A program made the translations under genes and the position numbers. Positions 16,905-24,789 of a stretch of 64,000 bases of DNA are shown here, piece by piece. A model generated the notes under the pieces. It saw only the letters and a program-made list of their open reading frames with translations. It ran no database searches and was not told the DNA's origin. Within the stretch, counting starts at the first letter, position 1; each line of letters begins with the position of its first letter. Source of the DNA: Verrucomicrobiota bacterium (lineage in GTDB: Bacteria; Verrucomicrobiota; Verrucomicrobiia; Opitutales; Opitutaceae); the NCBI GenBank assembly GCA_019510185.1, contig JAEKKV010000015.1:1-64000 (forward strand). Direction: 5' to 3'.

Positions 16905-17384
16905 CTAAGCCAGCGCGACAATAGTGTGGGGCAGGGGGCCGCCGCGGCCGGGCAACTGGACCACGTCGCCGACACGCCGGCCGAGCAGCTGGCGGCCAAG
17001 CGGTGAAGAGGGCGTCACCACCGTGAAGTGGAGATCCCCGGCTTGGGCTTCGAGCCCGCCATGGCGGGGACCGAGGAAATAGAGCCCGCGTTTCCCCTTT
17101 GCCTCAAGGGTGATGAGCGCGCCGATGGCCGCGACGGAGTCGTTGGAAAAATCCGGCAGGGGGAGCGCCTGATAAGCGGCGATACTCTCGGCGACCTCGG
17201 CGGCGAGACGTGCCTGGCCCTCGGCGAGATAGGCGGCTTCCTGCCCGCGCATGTCGTACTGGCCCTCCGCCTTGCTTTCCGCGCTGGTGGCCTCGTCCCT
17301 CGCGTCCTGCGCGGCGCGTTTCTGCAAGTCGAGTTCACGGTGAAGCTGGGCGATGATCGCGTCGCGAAGGGGGGCTTTCTGCAT
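16905..17384 (-). CDS. GreA/GreB-family transcription elongation factor (paralogue)
   Basis: A 159-residue protein with an N-terminal coiled coil (AIIAQLHRELDLQKRAAQ and on) and a C-terminal FKBP-like Gre domain (FTVVTPSSPLGRQLLGRRVG). Gre factors enter the secondary channel of RNA polymerase and trigger cleavage of backtracked RNA using two acidic residues at the coiled-coil tip. Here the tip region reads EGQYDMRGQEAAY, which differs from the GDLKENAEY-like tip of GreA, so cleavage activity is uncertain. Start at MQKAPLRDA. It follows the receiver gene on the same strand by about 45 bases. Confidence 0.85.
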   Translation of the reverse strand: MQKAPLRDAIIAQLHRELDLQKRAAQDARDEATSAESKAEGQYDMRGQEAAYLAEGQARLAAEVAESIAAYQALPLPDFSNDSVAAIGALITLEAKGKRGLYFLGPRHGGLEAQAGDLHFTVVTPSSPLGRQLLGRRVGDVVQLPGRGGPLPHTIVALA

Positions 17385-17429
17385 CACACCGACCCTGAGC
17401 AAAGGCCGCGTCGGAGGCCAGCGAAACCC

Positions 17430-17825
17430 TCAGGCGGCGGAACCGCGCAGGCTGAGCAGGTGCTGCACCCGTTCGACGAGTTCCTTCGGACTGAAAGGCT
17501 TGGTGAGGTAATCGAGCGCGCCAAGGTCAAGACCGAGGCTGCGCGCGTCGGTGGTGGCCCAGGCGGTGAGAATCACGATCGGGATGTTGGCGGTGGGCGC
17601 CTGGCGCCGCAGGATTTCGCAAACACCGAAGCCGTCGATGTCCGGCAACATCAGGTCGAGCAGGATGAGGTCGGGCCGGCGGAGATGGACGAGTTCGATC
17701 GCCTCCCGTCCGGTGGCGGCGGTCTGCACCTCGAAACCGGCGCGCATCAGGTGGAAGCGCACCAGATCCGTCACGTCCTGTTCGTCGTCCACGCTTAAAA
17801 TCAAAGGGGTCACGCGGGCCATCAT
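17430..17825 (-). CDS. Single-domain response regulator receiver
   Basis: A 131-residue CheY-like receiver with no output domain. The acidic pair is DD at 13-14, the phosphoacceptor is Asp57 in LILLDLMLPD, the Thr switch is in ILTAWA and Lys is in YLTKPF. It may act by protein contact or phosphate transfer. No kinase is adjacent; the closest gene upstream is the divergent ParA operon, 196 bases away. Two in-frame ATG codons stand side by side at the start. Confidence 0.92.
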   Translation of the reverse strand: MMARVTPLILSVDDEQDVTDLVRFHLMRAGFEVQTAATGREAIELVHLRRPDLILLDLMLPDIDGFGVCEILRRQAPTANIPIVILTAWATTDARSLGLDLGALDYLTKPFSPKELVERVQHLLSLRGSAA

Positions 17826-18021
17826 GCCCTTCGCGGGTGTCGGACGGGTGCCGTTGATGTTACGAACCTGTAAAAATTGGCGTTAAAAACTGGATACGCC
17901 GGCCTGCAAAAAATCCGTGAAAAGAGGCCGCGGGATCGGTCGGGTCTGGCGCATGGCTTCCGATTGCGCATGGTTGGCGCCGGCAGCACGGCCGCATTCC
18001 GGGTCGTCCCGCCCAAGTCCG

Positions 18022-18954
18022 ATGGCCCGAAAAATCTGTTTCCTCAATTACAAAGGCGGCGTGGGCAAGACCTCGCTGATCGTCAACACGGCGGCGTGCC
18101 TGGCGAAGCTGGGGCGGCGGGTGCTCCTGTGCGACTTCGACACCCAGTCGAACGCCAGCATCTGGCTGATGCGCTTGGAGCGTTGGAACAAGCTCAACGC
18201 CGACGGACGGGGCTCGGTCTACTCTTTTTTCGAACCCGGCGGCGTGCGCCTGGAGGATCTGGTGGTGCGCAACGTCGTCGAGGACAAGATGGGGCGGCCG
18301 GTTCTTCCCGGACTCGATCTGCTGCCCACGACGTTCAACCTCGTCGATTTGGAGAGCGAGTACACCGGCGACCCGCGGCGGCCGGCCTACGCGCTGTTCG
18401 AGGAACAGCTTGCCGAACTCGCGCTCGATTATGATTACGTGCTGTTCGACTGCCCGCCGAACCTGTTGCGCGCCTCCCAATGCGGCGTGTTCAGCGCCAG
18501 CGAAATCTACGTGCCGTCGAATCCCGACGCGCTCAGCCTCATCGGCTTCACCCTTCTCGTGGAGAAGCTGGGAAAGTTCCACCAACTCTCCGCCGGATTC
18601 CGCCGGGCCTCGATGGGGCCGCCTGCGCAGGTGCACGGGATCGTCTTCAACTCGATCAAGACCGGGGTGGACATCGAGGTGCCGAAGATGCGCATGCAAC
18701 TCCGCCTTAACCAATTCAAATCGGCCCGCCGCGCCGCTCCCCAGGCCAAGATTTTCGCCACGCAGATTCGCGATGCGATGATCGTGCGCCGGGCGGTCAC
18801 GCTGGGGTTGCCGGTCAACCTCATCGGCCAGGAGGGCGAGGCCGGCTTGGACGCCTCCCTTCAGGACAACGTCGTCAACGACTACCGCCGGTTTGCGTCG
18901 GAACTCGAACAACATGCCGGCGTCTCCGCCCCCCTTGTCCCCGCCCACCCATGA
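18022..18954 (+). CDS. ParA/MinD-family ATPase
   Basis: A 310-residue deviant Walker ATPase. The P-loop is NYKGGVGKTS at residues 9-18, with the signature Lys11 that marks the ParA/MinD class, then CDFDTQSNAS and Walker B VLFDCPPN. Members form ATP-bound dimers that position plasmids, chromosomes, chemoreceptor arrays or organelles on the nucleoid or membrane. No parB gene or parS-like site is near. The stop overlaps the next gene by 4 bases. Start at MARKICFLN; the longer open frame has no family features. Confidence 0.93.
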   Translation: MARKICFLNYKGGVGKTSLIVNTAACLAKLGRRVLLCDFDTQSNASIWLMRLERWNKLNADGRGSVYSFFEPGGVRLEDLVVRNVVEDKMGRPVLPGLDLLPTTFNLVDLESEYTGDPRRPAYALFEEQLAELALDYDYVLFDCPPNLLRASQCGVFSASEIYVPSNPDALSLIGFTLLVEKLGKFHQLSAGFRRASMGPPAQVHGIVFNSIKTGVDIEVPKMRMQLRLNQFKSARRAAPQAKIFATQIRDAMIVRRAVTLGLPVNLIGQEGEAGLDASLQDNVVNDYRRFASELEQHAGVSAPLVPAHP

Positions 18955-19919
18955 TCACCACATTGTCTTCCCTTCGTTATACCGCCAAGGATTGGAACGA
19001 AGTGCGCGCGGCCTTCTGTTCGTCCATTCTCGTCGACACCCAGCTCAGCAGCCTCGCGCAAAATCTCGAAGGCGGCGACTGGCCGCTGAAGGCCCCCGAG
19101 GAGACGCCGGCCGGTTATATCGATCTCTCCTTCGAGGAAATGCGCGAGCAGCTCGCCTTGCGTGGCCAGCATCCGCGCATGGCGGACCACCTCATCGATA
19201 TCCTCAAGGAGACGCTGGCCTTTGACGACCCCTTCGGCGAGATGGTGACGCAGAGCGAAACGGCCGCGGCTCGCGATAATCCGCTGTTCAAAAATCTGGC
19301 CCGCCTCGGCCTGCCAGAAGATTTTCCGATCACGCTCACCGCACTGACTCCGGAGACGCTGGCGTTCTGCCAGTTGGAAGCCGTGGCAACTCTCCGCGAG
19401 TTCGCCTGCCTTTCGCAGCGCATGGCGCAAAACGTGATCGTGGGCGGCGATTTTCGCGGCCTGCTCAACGCCCTTTCCAACATCGACGAGGCGGTGCTCG
19501 CCCGCTACCTGCCTTTCCGTCGCGGCTCCACGGGCGTGCATTATGTCGAGGGGCTTGCCCAGGCGGTCCTCGCCCAGCCGATCGCGGTGCAGGCGGCGCT
19601 CGCACGCCGGGCGCGACATCCGTTGAGCCCGGTCGCGGCCGATCTGGCGTCCACGGTGTCCGGTGTGCAACTCAAGCGTGCGCTGGACTCGCTCGCGCAA
19701 CGCGGTTCCGACCTGCGTGTATTTTGTACGGAAGAGTGCCAGGCGCTTGTCCAAAGCCTGCTGGCCGGAACTGAACCGCTCCAGTTGACCCATACTTTGA
19801 ACGATCCCGCGATCCGGGCCGTGGTGGCCGATCTGCTCCGCTCTCTTGTCCCTCCGTCCGCCGTCACCCCGGCGACCTCCGGTTTGGTCTCCCGCATCCT
19901 CCATTGGTTCAAAAAATAA
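18951..19919 (+). CDS. Unknown protein of the ParA operon, with amphipathic C-terminus
   Basis: A 322-residue helical soluble protein that I do not recognise. No catalytic motif, signal peptide or transmembrane helix is visible. The last 13 residues, SGLVSRILHWFKK, form a basic amphipathic helix resembling the membrane-targeting tails of MinD and FtsA; this is a visual comparison only. Translation is coupled to the ParA gene (4-base overlap) and it is followed after 5 bases by a coiled-coil gene, so it is likely a partner or cargo adaptor of the ATPase. Confidence 0.85.
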   Translation: MITTLSSLRYTAKDWNEVRAAFCSSILVDTQLSSLAQNLEGGDWPLKAPEETPAGYIDLSFEEMREQLALRGQHPRMADHLIDILKETLAFDDPFGEMVTQSETAAARDNPLFKNLARLGLPEDFPITLTALTPETLAFCQLEAVATLREFACLSQRMAQNVIVGGDFRGLLNALSNIDEAVLARYLPFRRGSTGVHYVEGLAQAVLAQPIAVQAALARRARHPLSPVAADLASTVSGVQLKRALDSLAQRGSDLRVFCTEECQALVQSLLAGTEPLQLTHTLNDPAIRAVVADLLRSLVPPSAVTPATSGLVSRILHWFKK

Positions 19920-19924
19920 GTCCC

Positions 19925-20641
19925 ATGCCCGACGCATCCACCATTTCCAATTTCATCCGTCCTCCCGGTCGTCCGCCTTGTGTCCCGGCCCCGCCGTCGC
20001 TCGTGCTGCCCCGGCGATCGCCCTCCGCTCCGCGCGCCACCCGCCTCACGGTGGATCCTTGGGATGTTTCGGCGGAAGCGCGCCGGCAGATCGCCCAGGT
20101 GGTGGCGATGATCCGCGCCGCCGACACGATCGAGGACGGCTTGGGCAACCACCGCTCTTCGGAAGTCATGCGTTCGCTGGAGCAATTCGAAGCGCGCCTG
20201 ACCGAGCGGGAACGGTCATTGGAAGAACGCGAATTCCGGGTCGCCGAACGGGATCGCGAGCTGGCCGAGAGCGAGGCGCTCCTGCAGGCGCGGGAAGCAC
20301 TGCTGGCCGCCCGCTGCGTGCCGAGGCGCGCCCGCGTGTCGTTGTCTCCGGAGGAGCGCGTCGCCTTGGCGGCGTTGAAGGCGGAGCTGGACCGGCAGGA
20401 GGCGCAACTGGTGCAAAGCAAGGAGGCGTTGCACGCGCGCGAGGCTTTCCTGGACGAGAGCGAAACCCGCCTCTTCGCCAAGGTGCAGCAGCATCAGGAA
20501 AAGGAGACGGAGCTGGAGCAACGCGACGAGGAACTGTCCTCCCGCGAACGCCGCCTGCGCGAGCGCGAGGCACGGATCGATCCGACGGCGGCGCTCACGC
20601 CCGAAATTTTGCCGCGGACATTCGACGAGTTCAGGGAATGA
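19925..20641 (+). CDS. Coiled-coil protein of the ParA operon
   Basis: A 238-residue protein in three parts: a Pro-rich N-terminus (about 1-45), a short helical region (PWDVSAEARRQIAQVVAMI), and a long Arg/Glu-rich coiled coil from about 75 to 225, with repeated RERSLEEREFRVAERDRE-type heptads and a break at about 128-140. It starts 5 bases after the preceding gene. Many ParA-like positioning systems use a small coiled-coil partner (for example McdB with McdA); the parallel is structural, not by sequence. Confidence 0.85.
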   Translation: MPDASTISNFIRPPGRPPCVPAPPSLVLPRRSPSAPRATRLTVDPWDVSAEARRQIAQVVAMIRAADTIEDGLGNHRSSEVMRSLEQFEARLTERERSLEEREFRVAERDRELAESEALLQAREALLAARCVPRRARVSLSPEERVALAALKAELDRQEAQLVQSKEALHAREAFLDESETRLFAKVQQHQEKETELEQRDEELSSRERRLREREARIDPTAALTPEILPRTFDEFRE

Positions 20642-20734
20642 TCATGGGGCGCTTTCCCGATCCTTCGGGAAATGACGCCTTTCCGTTTGAAACACGACGG
20701 GAGGTGGCGACGTTACGCGACCACCCCTTCCGTC

Positions 20735-21241
20735 ATGAAGCCGCGATTTCTGATACTGTGTGCCTGCGCCAGCACAGCGCTGGGCTGGTCGGTTCGGGCG
20801 CAAAACAGTCCGCAGGCATTATCTCGTGAATGGTGGGTGGGCGGCGGAACCATCGACGTGTTGGACAACACCGACCGGCATTGGTCCGCCGCGGTGGAAT
20901 ACCGGTTCGATCCCTGGAGATGGAACCTGCGACCTTGGTTGGGCGCCACGTATGCGGAGGAACAAACCTACCTGCTGTCCGCCGGCCTGGTTTTCACGTG
21001 GCCGACGCGCTCGGGACTTCATTTTTCCGTGGGCTGGGCTCCAAGTTATTATCATCGGGGCGGCGGAAAAAACCTTGGGTCGGACTTTGAATTCTACTCT
21101 TTCGGCGAGATTGGCTACACATTCAAAAACCGCCACAGCCTGAATCTGCGCTTCGGCCACGTGTCCAATGCCGGCTTGAAATCGTACAATCCGGGCACCG
21201 AATTGCTGGAGCTGGGCTACTCCATCCCGCTGGGAAAATAA
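20735..21241 (+). CDS. Acyloxyacyl hydrolase, PagL-like lipid A 3-O-deacylase
   Basis: A 168-residue outer-membrane beta-barrel with a signal peptide (KPRFLILCACASTALGWSVRA). The PagL active-site region is present: His142 and Ser144 in RFGHVSNAGLK and Glu156 in NPGTELLELGY. The spacing H-x-S-x11-E equals that of Pseudomonas PagL (His126, Ser128, Glu140). PagL removes the 3-O acyl chain from lipid A. This implies an LPS-bearing outer membrane. It is 93 bases after the ParA operon on the same strand; whether it is co-transcribed is unclear. Confidence 0.85.
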   Translation: MKPRFLILCACASTALGWSVRAQNSPQALSREWWVGGGTIDVLDNTDRHWSAAVEYRFDPWRWNLRPWLGATYAEEQTYLLSAGLVFTWPTRSGLHFSVGWAPSYYHRGGGKNLGSDFEFYSFGEIGYTFKNRHSLNLRFGHVSNAGLKSYNPGTELLELGYSIPLGK

Positions 21242-21264
21242 AAAACGCGGAATAGCGCGGATGT

Positions 21265-23016
21265 TTAATCCTCGGCCGCGATGCGTTCTTCGAGTTCGGC
21301 CAGTACGGCTTCCACGGGTCGCAGGCCGCGATCGGCGAACAAGTGATTGATGCGGGTGATGACCTGCTGGATGACGCCGTCGGGGCACGAGGCGCCGCCG
21401 GTGATGAGGACGCGCTTGGGCGTGCCATGGTCGCCGGGCCAGAGGGGATGCGCCTCGACCTGGCCGGAGCCGCCGCCGGCGGGGAACACGTAATGCTCGA
21501 CCTCGTCGAGCGAACGGATGTTGAGCTCGCTCTGGATGAAAAACGCCTTCCCGCCGAGCTTCTGCTCGCACAGCCGGTAAAGCTGATAGGTGTTGGAGGA
21601 GTTTTTCCCACCGATGATGAAGGCAGCGTCGATCGGACTGGCGAGGGCGCGGGCGAGGGCGTCCTGGTTGACTTGGGTGGCGTAGCAAAGGGTGTCGTTG
21701 CGACCGCTGCCGCCCACGCGAGGCGACTGCCCGGGTGCGTCGGGGCCGAATTTTTTCGCGTAGAGATCGCGCAGGGAGGCGATGATCTCGCGGGTTTCGT
21801 TCATCAGCAGGGTCGTCTGGTTGACGACGGCGATACGTTCAAGGTGGCGGTCCACGTCGAACCCAGGCGTGTGCCGTCCCGCGAAATGGTCGTAGAAGCG
21901 GGCCCGCACGCGCGGATCTTCGCTCGCGATGATTTCGCCGAGGAGACGGGTTTCGGCGAGGTTGCGCACAATGACGGCGGGGGCGTGGCGGCGCGTGTTG
22001 GAGAATGTCGCCTTGGTTTCCTCGTGCTCGTGCTTGCCGTGAATGATCACGGTGTAGCCGTCGCGGCCGTAGGCGCGGGCGGACTTCCAGACTTTTTCCA
22101 CGAGCATGCAGGTGGCGTCGTAGGGGTAGACGGCGAGACCCTTGCGCACGAGCTGCTTCTTGTCTTCGTCGGTTGCACCGAAGGCGGGGATGATGACGAT
22201 GTCGGCGGAGGTGAGCGTGTCCCACAGCAGGGTTTCACCGGGCGCGCCGGAAGCCTTGGCGCCTTCGGTGGTGAACGGTTCGCCCTTGTCGCTCTGGAGG
22301 TAACGCAGGCCGCGGCGCAGGAGGTCTTCGTTGACGAAGGGATTGTGGATCAGCTCCGAGAGCATGAACACGCGGCGGCCGGGATTGGCGGCGAGTGTCT
22401 CGTAGGCGCGCTCGATGGCGTTTTTCACACCGAGGCAAAAGCCGAAGTGGCTCGGCAGCACGTACTGGACGGCGCCGAAATCGAGCGTGACGGGATCGGC
22501 GGCCGAGCGCTCGTGCTGGCGCGCAAGCGTCTTGAGCGCCGCGCAGAGCTTGGATTGGTAGAGCGCGCCCGACACGGGATCGTTGGCGTAGATGGCGGGG
22601 TTGCGCTCCTTCTCCGGACGAAACTTATAGATGAAATCGTTTTCCCCGAGGTGCAGGTAGGGAATCTCGATCAGGTGCGGTTCCAGACCCGCCAGCGCGG
22701 ATTGAAGCGCGGGTGTGAGGCAGTCGCCGGCGGCTTCGAGATTTTTGATCGATTGGAAAACAACGGTGGCATCCTGCGACGGCCGGTCGGTTTGCACGAG
22801 GTAGACGTGCCGGTCGCCGGCATCCGTGGTGAAGGCTTCGGCGGGCGCGGTGTGGCGGGCGAAAACGGCGTCGAGTTGTTGTGTCACCGCCGGCAGGTCC
22901 GCGCCGGTGAACGCCAGGTCGAGGCGGGAGCCCTGCGTGCGCACGGCGAGCTGGTTCGACGTGTTGAACGCGAGGAAGGCGACGGGAAGGGAGGAAGCGG
23001 CGCGAGTCTCCGGCAT
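21265..23016 (-). CDS. ispH: 4-hydroxy-3-methylbut-2-enyl diphosphate reductase with long N-terminal extension
   Basis: The last enzyme of the MEP isoprenoid pathway, giving IPP and DMAPP; a 4Fe-4S protein. Cluster ligands are in GFCLGVKNAIERA, YDATCMLVEKV and TGGASCPDG; the catalytic region GKHEHEETKATFSN, NQTTLLMNET and CYATQVNQDAL follows plant and cyanobacterial IspH rather than E. coli IspH. The protein is about 583 residues, while E. coli has 316; roughly 190 residues precede the first Cys and resemble nothing I know. Two ATG codons (23025 and 23016) are possible. A short GC hairpin plus T run sits just after the stop. Confidence 0.95.
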   Translation of the reverse strand: MPETRAASSLPVAFLAFNTSNQLAVRTQGSRLDLAFTGADLPAVTQQLDAVFARHTAPAEAFTTDAGDRHVYLVQTDRPSQDATVVFQSIKNLEAAGDCLTPALQSALAGLEPHLIEIPYLHLGENDFIYKFRPEKERNPAIYANDPVSGALYQSKLCAALKTLARQHERSAADPVTLDFGAVQYVLPSHFGFCLGVKNAIERAYETLAANPGRRVFMLSELIHNPFVNEDLLRRGLRYLQSDKGEPFTTEGAKASGAPGETLLWDTLTSADIVIIPAFGATDEDKKQLVRKGLAVYPYDATCMLVEKVWKSARAYGRDGYTVIIHGKHEHEETKATFSNTRRHAPAVIVRNLAETRLLGEIIASEDPRVRARFYDHFAGRHTPGFDVDRHLERIAVVNQTTLLMNETREIIASLRDLYAKKFGPDAPGQSPRVGGSGRNDTLCYATQVNQDALARALASPIDAAFIIGGKNSSNTYQLYRLCEQKLGGKAFFIQSELNIRSLDEVEHYVFPAGGGSGQVEAHPLWPGDHGTPKRVLITGGASCPDGVIQQVITRINHLFADRGLRPVEAVLAELEERIAAED

Positions 23017-23093
23017 GGCAGGCAACGCAACACGGCGCGCTCCGCAGGGTCAAGCGGGCGGGAGGCGGTCCGAGACGGCCTTTTCGCCGGTTT

Positions 23094-24365
23094 ATGGCGT
23101 TGAAGCCGGGCGGAAGGTTTTCGTTATGGAGGGCGTTGCACCCGTCAAAATCACGCTGGCCCGTTCTCACGTTGGTCACTCTCACGGCGATCAATTTGTT
23201 CAACTACCTGGATCGCCAGGTACTCTCGGCGGTGCTGACGCCGATCAAGAACGAGCTGCATCTCACCGATGGTGAACTCGGCTGGCTGGCGACGGCGTTC
23301 ATGCTTGGGTATTTTCTGACGTCGCCGCTTTTCGGTTACCTCGGCGACCGTTTTCCCCGCCGGTGGCTGATCGCCGCGGGCGTGGCGGTGTGGAGCCTGG
23401 GCACGGTGCTGTCGGGCACGGCGCACGGATTCTGGTCGCTGGTGATGTTTCGCGCGTTGGTGGGGTTGGGCGAGGCGAGCTACGGCACGATCAGCCCCGG
23501 TTGGATCGCCGATCTCTTTCCGCCGGCGCGGCGCAACAACGCGTTGTCGATTTTCTACGCGGCGATCCCGGTGGGCTCGGCGCTGGGCTATGTGGTGGGC
23601 GGTGCGATCGCCGCGCACCATGGCTGGCGTTCGGCATTCTGGCTGGCGGGTCTGGCCGGGGTTCCTCTCGTGCTGGGCATGCTGCTGTTGCGCGAGCCGG
23701 TGCGCGGGGCCAACGAAGCCCCGGTCGCGGCCGGGGCGGAGGAGCAGCCGCAGGGCTGGCGAAACTATCTCGAGCTGTTGCGCCGGCCGCGGTATGTACT
23801 GCTGGTCCTGGGCTATGTGGGACAGACCTTCACGTTGGGCGGCTTTGCGATCTGGGCGCCCACGTTTTTGTATCGGGTCCACGGGATGGACTTGGAAAGG
23901 GCGGCTTGGTTTTTCGGACTTTCGCTGGTGGCCACAGGGCTGACCGCCACGCTCTTGGGCGGCTGGCTTTCGACGCTCTGGCGGAAGCGGAATCCGGCGG
24001 CGTATGCATGGATGCTGGGACTCAGCACGCTGGCGGGGGCGCCGGTGGCGTTTGCGGCTTTTGCGCTGCCCGATCCGGAGCTTGCCCGGATCATGATGAT
24101 CGCGGCGATGTTCCTGCTGTTTCTGTCGACCGGTCCGGTCAACACGTTGATTTTGGAAACGGTGCCGGTAACGGCGCGGGCGAGTGCGATGGCCGCGTCG
24201 ATTTTTTGCATCCATCTCCTGGGCGATCTGCCGTCGCCGCTGCTGGTCGGCATGCTGTCGGACAGCGTCGGGCTGGCGAAGGCGGTGTTGCTCTTGCCGG
24301 CCGCCCTCGTGGGCGCGGCGGCGGTCTGGCTCTGGCTGGCGTGGCAGATGCAGCGGAAGAGCTGA
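23094..24365 (+). CDS. Major facilitator superfamily transporter (Spinster-like)
   Basis: A 423-residue transporter with 12 predicted helices. The MFS loop 2-3 motif is GYLGDRFPRRWLI and the N-terminal block INLFNYLDRQVLSAVLTPIK resembles the Spinster/sphingosine-phosphate-like branch. FRALVGLGEASYGTISPGWI is also typical. The substrate cannot be inferred. The gene is divergent from ispH with 68-77 bases between, and convergent with a small acidic protein gene. Confidence 0.9.
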   Translation: MALKPGGRFSLWRALHPSKSRWPVLTLVTLTAINLFNYLDRQVLSAVLTPIKNELHLTDGELGWLATAFMLGYFLTSPLFGYLGDRFPRRWLIAAGVAVWSLGTVLSGTAHGFWSLVMFRALVGLGEASYGTISPGWIADLFPPARRNNALSIFYAAIPVGSALGYVVGGAIAAHHGWRSAFWLAGLAGVPLVLGMLLLREPVRGANEAPVAAGAEEQPQGWRNYLELLRRPRYVLLVLGYVGQTFTLGGFAIWAPTFLYRVHGMDLERAAWFFGLSLVATGLTATLLGGWLSTLWRKRNPAAYAWMLGLSTLAGAPVAFAAFALPDPELARIMMIAAMFLLFLSTGPVNTLILETVPVTARASAMAASIFCIHLLGDLPSPLLVGMLSDSVGLAKAVLLLPAALVGAAAVWLWLAWQMQRKS

Positions 24366-24387
24366 GGCTCATCCGCGCGGTCGGCTC

Positions 24388-24636
24388 TTATTCTTCCTCG
24401 GACTCGCTCTCGTCGTCGAAGGAATGGCCGGCGTAGCCGCCGTTGAAAAAACTTTCGTCCTCCAGCACGGCCATGACCGCGTCGGACACGGTCTTGCGGT
24501 CGATGGCGGAGAGTTGCGAGTAGTCCATGGTGATGAACTCGGCGATGCCGGCGCGGGCTTGCGCGCGGTCGGTCACGCCTTCCAGAAAATCGTCCGCCTG
24601 ACTCGCGATTTCAGAGATGATGGGGCGTAAGTCCAT
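24388..24636 (-). CDS. Small acidic protein of unknown function
   Basis: An 82-residue, mostly helical protein ending in an acidic tail (FDDESESEEE). No signal peptide or known domain. GC at third positions is high, as in the neighbours, and the frame is the only open one that uses a family-like start (MDLRPIISEIASQADDF). It may be a lineage-specific protein. An inverted repeat separates it from alaS upstream. Confidence 0.7.
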   Translation of the reverse strand: MDLRPIISEIASQADDFLEGVTDRAQARAGIAEFITMDYSQLSAIDRKTVSDAVMAVLEDESFFNGGYAGHSFDDESESEEE

Positions 24637-24683
24637 GAGAGAAGAATGAGCGGGATGCGAGGGCGGGCAAGACGCGGAATTTT

Positions 24684-24774
24684 TAAACCGCTAATGGGCG
24701 CTGGACGTTAATTCAGAAGAGTCCATTCGGGCCGGAGTTTGAATTAGCGAGAATTAGCGTCCATTAGCGGTTTA
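24684..24774. repeat. Palindromic intergenic repeat between alaS and the small acidic gene
   Basis: Outer arms TAAACCGCTAATGG (24684-24697) and CCATTAGCGGTTTA (24761-24774) are perfect 14-bp complements. Inner arms GGACGTTAATTC and GAATTAGCGTCC match at 11 of 12. The 9-mer GAATTAGCG also occurs twice in direct order (24741 and 24751). Base composition is much more AT-rich than the surroundings. It looks like a REP/MITE-type mobile palindrome, or a structured 3' end for alaS. Confidence 0.75.
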
Positions 24775-24789
24775 ATCGGATCGTGGAGT

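Noticed and set aside
18022..20641. Plasmid or phage partition locus
   Set aside because: No parB-like gene, iterons, integrase or replication gene nearby; flanking genes are chromosomal housekeeping genes.
21242..21264. Terminator for ispH (CGCG-CTATTC-CGCG plus T run on the minus strand)
   Set aside because: The stem is only 4 bp, too weak to list as a feature on its own.
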